DNA from: Anodontia alba
Lineage: Eukaryota > Mollusca > Bivalvia > Lucinida > Lucinidae
Reading direction: 5' to 3'
Length of the DNA: 64,000 nucleotides
Assembly (NCBI GenBank): GCA_964016985.1
Contig: OZ024830.1
Coordinates: 80,316,386 to 80,380,385, forward strand
Shown here one piece after another: positions 10,372-20,800 of the stretch. The notes under the pieces are model-generated. The model was not told where the DNA came from. It did no database searches and saw only the letters and a program-made list of their open reading frames with translations. Each line of letters opens with the position of its first letter. Within the stretch, counting starts at the first letter, position 1. A program made the position numbers and the translations under genes.

Positions 10372-10446
10372 TGCCTACCCTGTGTCTTGTAGTCAAGTTA
10401 TGATGCATAGCACTAGTTAAGGCGCTTTTTTCGATCCAAAAGTATT

Positions 10447-10570
10447 GATATTTTTCTTACTTCTCCAAAAAAAAACATATGTTGTGGGGTACTCATTAGA
10501 AGCGCCTCGCCGAGGCGCTTCTAATAAGAACCAACAACATATGTTTTCGTGGAGAAATAAGAAAAATATT
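10447..10570. repeat. hairpin core I with full flanks
   Basis: The palindrome reaches beyond the GCGCCTCGCCGAGGCGC centre to TTTTTCTTACTTCTCC on the left and GGAGAAATAAGAAAAA on the right. This shows that the shared module includes the polypyrimidine/polypurine flank. One arm has small changes (ACTCATTAGAAG against CTTCTAATAAGAACC). No TIR outside the module was recognised. Confidence 0.85.
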
Positions 10571-11278
10571 TACCGGACACTCTCCCTTATCTAGACCTAT
10601 GATGATGTCCCATGTACCTATGTAAATATGATGTCCTTCGCTGTCCTCATATGCCCGAAGAGACGTTTTCGCATGGCGCGGCCCGTTTAATAAATTGGTA
10701 CATGTAGTTAGGATGGTATGTCTCGTACCAAAATCAGGTCACATTGATCTATAGATATCTGCCCAAATCAGGGTACATTTTCACCAAATGTGGGATTATG
10801 GACTCCGGAATTATATACTCAGAGACTTTATAAACGTAACGTTTTTTTTTTTTTTTTCATTGTATCATCAAGAATTCGAGAAAATATACAATTTCTTTAC
10901 ATTGACTGTGTTCAAGGAAATTCACTCTGATGTCAATTGCAAAACCAATCTAAATAGTGTGGTACCGTTTAGTACACCAAAAAAAAAAAAAAAAAAATGA
11001 ATAAAGCTTTCAAATCTAGTCATTAAGGAAACAGGTATCGGCCAAAAAAAAATGGATAAAACACAATGTAGTCCTAAAGCATGAGTATAATCGACTGTGA
11101 AATCGAAAGTCAAATGGACAGCAAACTCTAGCTTATGCTGTAATTTCTCATGATAATCGATGCAAAATTACAGAGATGTTTGAACTATTAACATTTTGTG
11201 CAAGGGAACACTGATCCCTGTCTCAAAACGTTTAAATGTTTGACAATTTAAATTCATTTTGCGGTGATCAATTTTAGG

Positions 11279-11975
11279 ATCGATTGTTTACAATCGATCC
11301 ATAGTATACAAACGCCAAATTTCCTTAAGGTAGTTGTCCACGTGATTATCACTGACCAATGAAATTCAACCACGCGGTTGTACAAAATCCAGGTACTTTG
11401 TTTGTGTTGAGGTTTTACGGCCCAGTCAATCCAATGGGGTCATTTCGAGCGCGGTCAGTTTACCTAACCACAAGTGTACTGGGCAGGCTTAGTCCTCTAA
11501 GCGGTTAACCAGTATTGTGCACATTCTTTCGCCAGAAACTGACAACTGCCCTTCTTGAATCAGCGGAAGGGAGAGAATGACCGTAGAAAATATTTCACGA
11601 TCAATCTCCATGAAAGAATGTTGCCGACCTCGGCGGGGGTTGAACCCGCGACCTCCTGGTCTCCAGTCGGACGGCGCATCCAACTGAGCCACCGAGGCCG
11701 GCAAATCCAGGTACTAGTCTTGTCGCTGTGACGTCAGAGTGCTGTTGATAGAGGGTTATCTGTAAAACCTGGACTGGGTCATTTGGGACATTGGCAAACC
11801 GTGAAGACCCAGATCAGACGCCACAGAACGCGGCGTCTGATCAGGGTCTGCACTGTTTGCATAAATTACTGCAAGTTAAGGGTTAAATGAAACAGTCTTA
11901 AGTCCCTTTAGGGACCATTTTCCCAGTCTACACTCAGGAGACAATCGATCCACCAGTACTGTCAGTGCTTTGATT
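11279..11975 (+). mobile_element. repeat family N copy 1, interrupted by a SINE
   Basis: The element starts with the hairpin GATCGATTGTTTACAATCGATCC and ends near ACAATCGATCCACCAGTACTG. It contains GTTGTCCACGTGATT, a GTGACGTCAGAGTGCTGT segment and a core II hairpin (11792-11871). Other copies are at 20552 (without SINE) and 39442 (inverted). The SINE at 11398-11702 sits inside it. Confidence 0.7.
11398..11702 (-). mobile_element. tRNA-derived SINE type 1, full length with TSD
   Basis: Read on the minus strand, a tRNA-like head (11623-11702) has box A TGGCTCAGTTGG and box B GGGTTCAACCC and folds as a T arm GCGGG/CCCGC. A body of about 225 bp follows and ends in an ACAAACAA tail. The 13-bp AAATCCAGGTACT at 11385-11397 is repeated exactly at 11703-11715. 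This is a target-site duplication and shows that the copy inserted by retroposition into family N. The head is too degenerate in pairing to be called a working tRNA. Confidence 0.9.
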
Positions 11976-12270
11976 TATGGGATACTAATTATAGATCCGC
12001 CTTTAATTTGCAATAAAAATGAATATGCTTTCTTTCCTGAAACAGAAATTATAGTATTGTTCAAGTGTTGCGTTTTTAAAGTCTCAGTATGAAATGCTCT
12101 GCAATGCATTGCCTAGCTGATATATATTTTTGTTTTCCTGACAACTCTCACCCCTCACCCCTCCTGAACCCTTGCTACATTAACATGTCAGGGTTTACAC
12201 TATTTACCACTCATCCAGCATTTTTTATACACATCGACACTTGTTCGAATTATAGCGCAGGTATGGTTCT

Positions 12271-12760
12271 CGGGGGTGGGGGAGGGGGGAGGGGGAGGGG
12301 GTGTCGGGTAACTTCGGGGTAATTGTGGTACGGGTGTGCGAGCCAGAATTTCGAAACCTACCCCATTCATATACCTGGCCTTTGAAAAAATGGACCCATT
12401 CATATACTTGATCGTCCAAAATGTTGACCTATTCATATACTATCCTTTGATTTTCTATACCTATTTATTGCTGGTGGTAGTTAGATATTGCAGTCAATTC
12501 ATTGAATACCACCAAGAGAACAAGCAGCCTAAAAAAATCTATGAGCGTAAAGAATATACGCATATACCGGGATGTCAGAAAAGTGGGGCCTTTTACATAC
12601 GAATCAAGAAAAATGGGCTCAGTCATATACTTTTTGTTGAAAAAAAAAGGGGCTAATCATATACCTGGCAGCGCTGAAAAGGGGGCCATTCGGCACGCAC
12701 AACCCAACTATATATATGCCATATATAGGAAGTTACCCCCTCCCCCACCCTACCCCCGGG
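12271..12760 (+). mobile_element. G-tract-ended repeat P, copy 1
   Basis: Both ends are G-tracts joined to GGTAACTTC, in inverted orientation: GGGGGTGGGGGAGG... on the left and GGGGGTAACTTCC read inward on the opposite strand on the right. Inside, CATATAC motifs recur at 12368, 12401, 12434 and 12561, 12594 (TACATAC), 12624, 12658, spaced mostly 33 bp apart. Copies at 12966-13437 and 14520-14990 are in the opposite orientation. ORFs here (11-residue PFIYL-type repeats) mirror the DNA periodicity and are not taken as genes. Confidence 0.75.
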
Positions 12761-12831
12761 AGATATGGTTTTAATGGTATGGTAAGGAGTAAAGATACAT
12801 GTACAGTGTAGCAATACTTGGCATAGGGCTC

Positions 12832-12964
12832 GTTAAGGAGTATCTTGTGAAAATTCTGGGATATTCTTCTTATATCTCTATAAAAACAAAAAAGTGGGTA
12901 CTCATTCTCATGAGTACCCACAACTTGTTTTTTTTTATGGAGAAATTGAGAAAAATCCTCGGTA
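12832..12964 (+). mobile_element. MITE family E copy with short core I hairpin
   Basis: It starts GTTAAGGAGTATCTTG, like the TTAA-flanked element at 50197. It carries a short GTGGGTACTCATTCTCATGAGTACCCAC hairpin. The right TIR is lost at the junction with repeat P copy 2. Confidence 0.55.
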
Positions 12965-12965
12965 T

Positions 12966-13437
12966 GGGGAGGGGGGAGGGGTAACTTCCTATATATGGCA
13001 TAGTACGGATGTGCGTGCCAAATAGCCCCCTTTTTCAGCGCTGCCAGGTATATGATTTGCCCCCTTTTTTCAACAAAAAGTATATGAATGACCCGATTTT
13101 TCTGGATTCCTATGTGAAAGGCCCCATTTTTCTGACATCCTGGTATATGCATATATTTTTCGCTCACAGATTTTTCGAGGCTGCTTGTTCTCTTGGTATT
13201 CAATGAACTGACTGGTATTTGTCTAACAACCAGCAATAAATGGGTACTAAAAATCAAAGGGCAATATATGAATAGGTATTTTGGATGATCAAGTACATTG
13301 TATATGAATGGGTCCGTTTTTTCAAAGGCCAGGTATATGAATGGGTAGGTTTAGAAATACTGGTTCGCACACCCGTGCCACAATTACCCCTAAGTTACCA
13401 CCCCCTCCCCCCCCCCCCCGTCCCACACCCCCACCCC
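12966..13437 (-). mobile_element. G-tract-ended repeat P, copy 2 (inverted)
   Basis: This is a near-complete inverted copy of 12271-12760, from GGGGAGGGGGGAGGGGTAACTTCC to the C-rich end near 13437. Together with copy 1 it forms an inverted repeat with arms of about 470-490 bp around a 205-bp spacer. Confidence 0.8.
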
Positions 13438-13786
13438 GAAGAAAAATCATCGAAGCATTATCATCAGACACTCCTCCTTATGTCCTCTGATCTGACCAAA
13501 GCAAAACAAAAGAACCTGTGTATTCACAAACTGATCAGTTAAGAGTTGTTTACACGTTTATCGGCTATAGATTCACATAGATTAATACGTGCGCAAACAT
13601 ATGCACAGCAGTGTGAAAACTAATAATTTCTTGGAATCAAGAAGTAATAAAATGTAAACATAAACATTAAAATACGAACCTATTTAGTCCTAACGTGATA
13701 AAGTTTTCTGACTATTGTGTAAATTCACTAACAATGAAGCCGAACACTTGATGGTACGGTACAATAACTTGTTGGCTAAACAATCA

Positions 13787-13963
13787 TTAACCTTTACCAC
13801 TCCCTGGGCTAATTCGAAAGACGACAAATTGATGACATTTATTTCTTATTTCTTTCCGAGAAAACAGGCTTTGACCTTTCAAAACCTATTTCCTGGGAAT
13901 GTTAAGGAATAAAGTACAATAAGTCGCCGGCTGAAAATTTTAACCTGCATGCTAAGTATTAAA
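13787..13963. mobile_element. TTAA-MITE family F copy
   Basis: The left end TTAACCTTTACCACTCCCTGGGCTAATTCG and the right end GGCTGAAAATTTTAA match the family ends. The core III palindrome is partly deleted (only TTTCCGAGAAAACAGGCTTTGACC and its complement remain). Confidence 0.6.
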
Positions 13964-13992
13964 AAGACCCCTGGTGTCACAATGTATATCGT

Positions 13993-14071
13993 TCCATTGA
14001 GCGCCGATTTTTATAACACCGGGCTGACTGGTGTAGTCAGCCCGGTGTTAGAAAAATCGGCGCTCAATGGA
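13993..14071. repeat. 79-bp palindrome
   Basis: The arms TCCATTGAGCGCCGATTTTTATAACACC and GGTGTTAGAAAAATCGGCGCTCAATGGA are near perfect around GGGCTGACTGGTGTAGTCAGCCC. It is a single foldback copy in this window. Confidence 0.9.
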
Positions 14072-14394
14072 TACGGATTATTTAGCTGATCCGGGCTGTG
14101 GTATCAGGTACAAATTTGGGTATTTACTTTTCTAATCTAAAAAATTAGATGTTGGAATACAGATTAAGACAAGTCTTCTGACTTTTTTCTGAATCTCATT
14201 TGTATAAATTATCAATGTTTGCACTGGTTTATATAATTATATTGCATTTATACAAATAAAATATGTTTAAACCAAATTAGGGTATTATTTGGGTATTTAT
14301 GTTACACGTCGTGGGGTGGGGGTGGAGCAGAGTATACTTTTTTCTGCCAATAAAGCTCAAACATTTTAGGGATGAAAATCTTATGCGTACGCTT

Positions 14395-14437
14395 TTTGGG
14401 GGAGGGGGTGGGGGTGGGGGAGGGGGAAGGAAAAGAA
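14395..14437 (+). repeat. G-rich tract, G-quadruplex-capable
   Basis: Several runs of four to five G separated by single A or T (GGGGGAGGGGGTGGGGGTGG and on). Confidence 0.7.
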
Positions 14438-14519
14438 GGGGGAAGTAGGCGGTCATGCAGGTAGAGTTGATGCGAATTTTCAGCTTTTCTTTTTCGGTGT
14501 TTTAAACCCACCCACTCCG

Positions 14520-14990
14520 TGGGGTGGGGGGTGGGGGTAGGGGGGGGGGGGGTAACTTCCTATATATATGGCATAGTACGGATGTGCGTGCCGAATGGCC
14601 CCCTTTTTTCAGCGCTGCCAGGTATATGATTAGCCCCCTTTTTTCAACAAAAAGTATATGACTGACCCCAATTTTCTTGATTCGTATGTGAAAAGCCCCA
14701 CTTTCTGACATCCCGGTATATGCGTATATTTTTTCGCTCATAGATTTTTTGAGGCTGCTTATTCTCTTGGTATTCAATGAATTGACTGCAATATCTGTCT
14801 ACTACCAGCAATAAATGGGTATAGAAAATCTAAGGGCAGTATATGAATAGGTCAACATTTTGGACGATCAAGTATATGAATGGGTCCATTTTTTCAAATG
14901 CCAGGCATATGAATGGGGTAGGTTTCGAAATTCTGGTTCGCACACCCGTACCACAATTACCCACAAGATACCCCCCACCCTCCCCACCGA
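14520..14990 (-). mobile_element. G-tract-ended repeat P, copy 3
   Basis: It has the same order as copy 2: G-tract, GGTAACTTCCTATATAT, CATATAC-bearing arms, GGTACGGGTGTGCG (complement) and a C-rich end. The spacing of CATATAC-type motifs is conserved. Confidence 0.75.
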
Positions 14991-15001
14991 GCCCACACAG
15001 T

Positions 15002-15131
15002 TTCTTTTTCTTTTTTTTTTTTTTTTTTTTTGGCGGTAAGGTTATCTTTCTGAATCGGCGTGGGGTGGCAAGCCCTGTGGCAAGAGGTGTTACATTGATG
15101 GTCCGTCTTTTCTTTACGGAAAACAGTAACC

Positions 15132-15164
<33 letters not shown>

Positions 15165-15165
15165 T
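15002..15165. repeat. two poly-T tracts
   Basis: T tracts at about 15002-15031 and 15134-15164 flank about 100 bp with no recognised feature. Confidence 0.85.
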
Positions 15166-15419
15166 TTTTGTTATTAATTTAGTCTCACCCAGATTCAGCA
15201 GATCTAATCAACTCCTGCTGCTCCATAAAATGATTGGTTCTTACATGTACATCTAATTGGTTTTCAATTTAGTGGTCAACAATAACTACATGTATGTTCT
15301 AAATATATGCACAGACTCTAATCAGACCGTTCCATAGTCTTTCTTATCCGGTCTACCCTATTTCTTGAGATATTCAATCAGTCAAAGAACTGCGAAAATA
15401 TATATATACTGGATGAGTG

Positions 15420-15483
15420 TCAAACAGTGTAGATCCAGATCAGACGCCGCGTTCTGCGGCGTCTGATCTGGGTTTACACTGTT
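15420..15483. repeat. hairpin core II
   Basis: CAAACAGTGTAGATCCAGAT / ATCTGGGTTTACACTGTT pair around CAGACGCCGCGTTCTGCGGCGTCTG. This is a clean copy of the second recurrent hairpin module of the window. Confidence 0.9.
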
Positions 15484-15719
15484 AACTCAGGGTATCCGAG
15501 TACATAATGTTTACACTAGAAAATATGTTTGTAAAAACACTTTGTCCCTTACTATACGTTTGTCCTACAAAATGCCAAAGATAAAACGGGACATAACTTA
15601 CAAAATTAATCAGATTTTTTTTTTCAAAACTTAATCAGATGTTCTACTCCCCATTCCCAGTTGTTTCCCTTAGTTAAAAAAAATGATTTAGTTGTTTCTG
15701 CATTCTGGAAACAGTTTCT

Positions 15720-16385
15720 GCAGAACAAGTCAAAATCTTTCCACATTATCTCAAGGGAATCAGAATCGGTCAAAACCTTTCCGTATTATCTTAAGGAAAT
15801 CAGAACCAGTCAAAATCTTACCAGATTATCTCAAGCGAATCAGAACGTCAAAATCTTATCATATAATCTCAAGTGAATCAGAATTGGCCAAAACCTTACC
15901 GTATCATCTCAAGGGAATCAGAATCAATCAAAATCTTACTATATTATCTGAAGGGAATCTGAAATAGTCAAAATCTTACCATATTACCACAAGGGAATCT
16001 GAACCAGTCAAAATCTTACCATATTATCTCAAGCGAATCAGAGCCAGTCAAAATCTTACCATATTATCTCAGGGAATCAGAACCAGTCAAAATCTTACCA
16101 TATTATCTCAGGGAATCAGAACCTGTCAAAATCTTACCATATTATCTCAGGGAATCAGCCAGTCAAAATCATACCTAAACACCTCAAAGGAAACAGAGCC
16201 AGTCAAACTCCTACCTTATCGTCTCTAAGGAATCAGAACCAGTCAAAATATTACTTAGCATCTCAAAAGAACCAGAACCAGTCAAAATTTTACATCATCA
16301 CAAAGGAATCAGAACCAGTCAAAATCTTTTATCATCTCATTGAAATCAGAACCAGTCAAAATCTTACCATATTATCTCAAAAGGA
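15720..16385 (+). repeat. 39-bp minisatellite, ~16 units
   Basis: The unit has the form CCAGTCAAAATCTTACCATA followed by TTATCTCAGGGAATCAGAA. Units at 16045-16160 are 38-39 bp and almost identical; those at both edges are diverged and vary in length. The unit is 13 codons long, so it creates short ORFs with 13-residue repeats. No gene context is present. Confidence 0.9.
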
Positions 16386-16899
16386 ATGAGGAAGCACTGA
16401 AGAAGGCTTCAGTGACATTGGCCCCTAGCGGCTTTCCAGTTTAACAGTAAGCAGCGGACGACAATTTTTCAAAATTTATGCTCTTAGAAACTTTTTCATA
16501 GAAACTATAGAATAAAAAAAACACTGACTAAGCTTCTTCTCATTTTCTCCTACATCAGGCTAATGATCATTCCACTGCAAGTACTTCTGCGTTATAATGG
16601 CTACTAGCTAACAAAAATCAACACAATGGTGTACAATCAGATAGGCTGGTTGTTGAGATAAGCTTAGACTAGCCCCCAGACCTTGATGTCATATTTCATT
16701 CCTTACTATAAGATTTATCATATTATGTATGATACATTGTATAGCCAGTCTGTGATACTTCGTCTCTGACTATCTCCGAGAAGAATTGCTGCTGTCAAAT
16801 GAGGCAAAATGACCTTTAATGCATTTAAGTCAATTAATCATTATAATCCTTTGATGCAAATAATATTGCTATCTGACTAGTAGCTTCTCAATGATAAGT
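16386..16899. other. no recognisable feature
   Basis: Unique-looking AT-rich DNA. I see no ORF, hairpin or known repeat in it. Confidence 0.5.
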
Positions 16900-17104
16900 T
16901 TAACCCTTAAAGTGCGCATCAGAACTGCAGCAGACGACATTGTTATAACTTTTATTTTATTGTTCAAAGAAAATAAGGCTTTACATTTCATGTGAATCAT
17001 CTGCCTAGCAGACGAGTCACATGAAATGGCAAGTCTTATTTTCTCTGCAAAATAATAATAAGATAATTAGACTGTCGAGTGCTACAATTTGCTCAGAGCT
17101 TTAA
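16900..17104. mobile_element. TTAA-MITE family F copy
   Basis: TTAACCCTTAAAGTGCGCATC and GAGTGCTACAATTTGCTCAGAGCTTTAA are the ends. GCAGCAGACGACA is conserved. The inner palindrome centres on CATCTGCCTAGCAGACGAG, with AGAAAATAAGGCTTTACATT and its complement as arms. Confidence 0.75.
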
Positions 17105-17196
17105 GGATTAGCATGTATTTTGGTAACCACGAGCCACTTGGAAAAAAGATCATAATAAGATACACCTACAAAGAAGACCCAGATCAGCAAGGGACC

Positions 17197-17402
17197 TAGA
17201 CTGGCTCCAGTCTCCAGTGACTACATTTTCCTTATAATCCTGTTTGATAATCCACTGAAATAATCCAAAATGATATCATGACTACAAAGGCTGGTCACTA
17301 CGAGCCTTTATAGTCATGATATAATTTTGGTTTTATTTTTGTGGACTATCAAACAGGATTATAAGAAAACATATTTAGTCACTGAAGACTGGAGCCAGTC
17401 TA
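17197..17402. mobile_element. foldback MITE family L copy 1
   Basis: The ends TAGACTGGCTCCAGTCTCCA and its complement near TGGAGCCAGTCTA enclose arms ending in TCATGACTACAAAGGCT / AGCCTTTATAGTCATGA. Almost the whole element is a long imperfect palindrome. A partial copy lies at 43041-43156 and a degraded one near 20973-21115. Confidence 0.85.
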
Positions 17403-17530
17403 CAAGGGATCTGCATTCTGGTCAGAGGGTGTGCAGTTGGTCCTTAAAAATCCATATCCAAAAATTAATTTCACCTAAGAGTTTCTGAACAGCTTGTGGT
17501 ACAGCCTTTAAAACTACTGAGGATCATTGT

Positions 17531-17727
17531 TTTAACATTTAACTTTCTATGGGCATATTCAGCAGACGACAAATTATTGACATTTTTTTCTCTTTTTTTT
17601 CCCTAGAAAACAGGGTTTGACATTTCATGCAGTGTCTTCTTACCTAACCTAAGATGACAATTCGCATGAAATGTCCATGCCTATTTTCTAGGGGAAAATA
17701 ATAAATTATCAATTTGTTGGGGCTGAT
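17531..17727. mobile_element. TTAA-MITE family F copy, right end displaced
   Basis: TTTAACATTTAACTTTCTATGG...TTCAGCAGACGACA is the left end, with CTAGAAAACAGGGTTTGACATTTC on the left arm. The right end is cut by the family G element that starts at 17728. Confidence 0.65.
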
Positions 17728-17936
17728 TAGACTTGCCCAAGTTCCTACATTTGTATTTGTCGTCATTGTTATTGGAACTGTTTCTTTAAGAGCAAAATTT
17801 TGTAACAGCCCCTTTAGTTTTTATCTCTGAATGTTCACTTCAATAACATCACATTAAAGATGTAGGACTTGATTTTTTTTTATTATCATTTTTAATAATT
17901 ATACAAAAAATCAATGAACAGACTTGGGCAAGTCTA
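17728..17936. mobile_element. MITE family G copy 1 (TAGACTTGCCCAAGT TIR)
   Basis: TAGACTTGCCCAAG at the left and CTTGGGCAAGTCTA at the right are perfect inverted repeats, and the TIR is itself close to palindromic. A second copy at 19285-19500 shares the interior (CCTACATTT, TTTAAGAGCAAA, GTAACA, ATCTC(T/C)GAATGTT). Confidence 0.85.
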
Positions 17937-18039
17937 GGGGTTGCTAAATAAGAAAAGGTTAAAGAAATGTAAATGAATTCACAGTGTTGTGGACTACAAG
18001 AAATTTTGAGGAAATTTAGATAAATTTCGTCTATTTTTT

Positions 18040-18140
18040 TTCTTAGGAAAACGTATGTTATGGGTACTAATAAAAAGCGCCTCGGCGACTCGGAGGCCCT
18101 TCTTATATGTACCCACAACATATTTTTTTCCTGGAGAAAC
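18040..18140. repeat. hairpin core I, degenerate
   Basis: AAAACGTATGTTATGGGTACT on the left and GTACCCACAACATATTTTTTT on the right enclose a damaged GCGCCTCGGCGACTCGGAGGC centre. Confidence 0.7.
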
Positions 18141-18299
18141 AATAGAAATGTGTATTTTTTGTTGAGGGGAAAAACTCATTATCTAGCGCTCTGCAGTACA
18201 GGACAATAAAACACTCAGGAATATAAGGAATGCTGATTTCAGCAGACTAAACAAAAACTGAATTGGAGAAAAAAAAAAGAAAAGAAAGAAAGAAAGAAA

Positions 18300-18900
18300 A
18301 TGAACCCTATTAAAACTGAAAACGAAAGCTCACCTTATTTCGCATATTCCAATATACAAAATGTACTTGTGTACTCTGCTTTCTGTGCTGCATTGAACCA
18401 TCTTAGCCTATATTTATACCACGTAAAAACTGTAATTAACCATGTTACTATCCTGTGTCTGGGGAACTTGAGGAAAAGGATATCCTACTAAGTGTTTATA
18501 GAGTCAGCTGTTTTATGCTGGGCTTCAGTAGCCGGTCGATAATGCACTCAGTAGCATGTTCTGAAACCTGGCCTGGCTTAGACTGGCCTGGCCTGTAGTG
18601 GGAAAAGGATGAATCAGGCGTCACTGGCTTGTCGGCAATGCTGTCCAGTGGCTGGTGGCATTTTCTAACACAAGGCGGTTTCAATGGCTTATTACTCCGG
18701 GCTTTGCAAGTTCAGGTCGAAATAAAAATTTTCAACTTTCTAACCAAACATTAAGGTAAATGCTAGCCAGTGTAATTTCAAATCAAATCAATTCTATAAC
18801 AATATCATAAATATATCGAATGAGTAAAGCGAGAAAAAGGATCTTATTCTTTCTGCTGCAACAACGGCTCAGACCAGTCTATACATTTGCACTGCCTTCA
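18300..18900. other. no recognisable feature
   Basis: A short GAAA-type microsatellite (about 18270-18298) is followed by unassigned DNA, including a GGCCTGG-rich patch near 18566-18600. No reliable gene or repeat boundary is visible. Confidence 0.4.
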
Positions 18901-19031
18901 TTGTCCACCTTAACCCATTTTTGACGAGTGGGTTCTTCTACTTTAGCTCTTTGGACAGGTTCATTTCCTATATAAGGGGTGTCTGGTTAGTTTTTATTAT
19001 TGTCATGTTTGTAGAAATATCTGAACTTAAT

Positions 19032-19099
19032 GCAAACAGGGTAGACTCAGATCAGACGCCGCGTTCTGCGGCGTCTGATCTGGGTCTACACTGTTTGCC
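19032..19099. repeat. hairpin core II
   Basis: GCAAACAGGGTAGACTCAGA / TCTGGGTCTACACTGTTTGC around TCAGACGCCGCGTTCTGCGGCGTCTGA. Confidence 0.85.
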
Positions 19100-19284
19100 A
19101 GTGCCCCTTTTATGGGACGCTAGGCTGATACGGGTTAAGAATGGTTAGGTATGTGGAATATATCGATAAAGCCAGATTAAATAAAAACTGATTTGACGAT
19201 CTGGAACACAGCTGTTCGCATACGGTTTAAGGATCATTCTCTCACGTTGCGTATTAATAATACTTATAGCTGCACCTCAGAAAC

Positions 19285-19500
19285 TAGACTTGCCCGAGTC
19301 CCTACATTTATATTTCCCCTTATTTTTATTGGAAATGTCACTTTAAGGGCAAACTATTGTAACAATCCCATTATTTTTATCTCCGAATGTTGGGCCTGTT
19401 AATTTCAGTTACATCACATATAGATATAGTATTTGAGATTTTTAATTATTTTAATAGATATATTAAAAATGTAATTAATGAATAGACTTGGGCAAGTCTA
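19285..19500. mobile_element. MITE family G copy 2
   Basis: TAGACTTGCCCGAG and CTTGGGCAAGTCTA are the ends. The interior matches 17728-17936 with many substitutions, so the two copies are old and independent. Confidence 0.85.
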
Positions 19501-19724
19501 CTTCTTAATATAAACACCAAAATCATCACATTCTGGTTAAATGTTTGGCATGAGACTGTTTAAGAAATAGCAGTGATTTGTTGAGTAATAAATTATCAAT
19601 TTGGAGGTGAGTTGTAAAGCAGATCAAATCAGAACTCTATGACTCTACAATCATGCACTAAAACTAATCTGTTTCGATTCTAACACACTAATGCTTTTGT
19701 TACCTTCAGATTCTCCCTACAATT

Positions 19725-20037
19725 TGCATACATGCCATGAGCTGTTGACAGAAATCTGTAAAACTTTGCAAATTTTCAGGGGAGATTTGATGAAATTTTG
19801 TGAGATTTTTGTGAAAATCACTTTCAAGCTTACATAAATAAGTTAAAAGCCATTATTTTAACGAATTAAGCTTGGGATAGCCATGCTAATGTGTGATTTA
19901 TTTCCAGTTCTTCAAAAAATAGCTTATTAAATGGTATAAAAATTCTGTGAGATTTGAAATTCTTATGGGAAACGGGCCCAGAAGGGCCAAAATTCTGTGA
20001 GATTTTGTCTCACAGTGTGAGGTATGGCATGTATGTA
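19725..20037. mobile_element. MITE-like element, GCATACATGCCAT ends
   Basis: GCATACATGCCAT at the left and ATGGCATGTATG at the right are inverted. Inside, GTGAGATTTT-type blocks recur in both orientations. It is single-copy in the window. Confidence 0.65.
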
Positions 20038-20197
20038 ACAATCTGCCATTGTTTGGAGGAATCTCACCAACTTCTTTGGCTGTTATATAACGTAGCTGAT
20101 GCGAGAGAACGTTACACCGTCTAACGTCAGAGAAACGACGAATGGTGCCGTGAAATTAAATTCTATACTTTACGAATGAAGCTATTAAACTATACAT

Positions 20198-20232
20198 ACT
20201 TCTCTATTCTATTCTATTTTATTCTATTCTAA
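20198..20232. repeat. (TTCTA)n-like microsatellite
   Basis: TTCTATTCTATTTTATTCTATTCTA is a short pentamer array. Confidence 0.75.
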
Positions 20233-20551
20233 AATGGTTCTTTGTGTCGGGCTTGTCCTCCCAGTGACGTTGTTTTGAGTAAAACGCAATTCTTTACCAT
20301 AATCGATATAGGCGCACTTTTTCTATGTTCGCTGTTTTTCCTCTTTATCCGCTAAATTTAAATATTTTAAATTGTAAATATTTTTTTTCTTCTTTCGTTT
20401 AAGAAAATAGGATTGATATATTATGCGAATCGTCACCCAAGGACTTCCAATGAGACAATTCGCATAAAGTATAATGTCCTATTTTTCATTTAGCACCTGT
20501 TGTTTACAGATTATTTTGTCACAGAATACTGTGATTTAAGCTTTTTTTTTT

Positions 20552-20800
20552 GGTTGATTGTTTGCAATCGATCCAAAGTATACATACAACAAAATGTCCT
20601 TTAGGTTGTTGTCCACGTGATTGCCATTGACCAATGAAATCAAACCGACGTCAGAGTGCTGTATAAAGAGGATTATCTGTAAAACCTGGACTGGGTTTAG
20701 TGCTGGGACATTGGCAAACAGCGCAGACGCCGATCAGACGCCGCAGAACGCGGCGTCTGATCAGAGTCTGCACTGTTTGCTTAAATTATAGGGAGTTAAG
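20552..20800 (+). mobile_element. repeat family N copy 2, no SINE
   Basis: GATTGTTTGCAATCGATCCAAAGTATACA, GTTGTCCACGTGATTGCC and GACGTCAGAGTGCTGT align with family N at 11279 but lack the SINE, giving a paralogous empty site. A core II hairpin is at 20713-20781. Confidence 0.7.

Noticed and set aside
12336..13257. ORFs of 106 and 174 codons with PFIYL/YMNG repeats
   Set aside because: They occur on both strands of repeat P and follow its 33-bp periodicity; proline-rich ends are the C tracts.
15720..16385. CRISPR-like array
   Set aside because: Units are contiguous minisatellite repeats without unique spacers, and the genome is eukaryotic.
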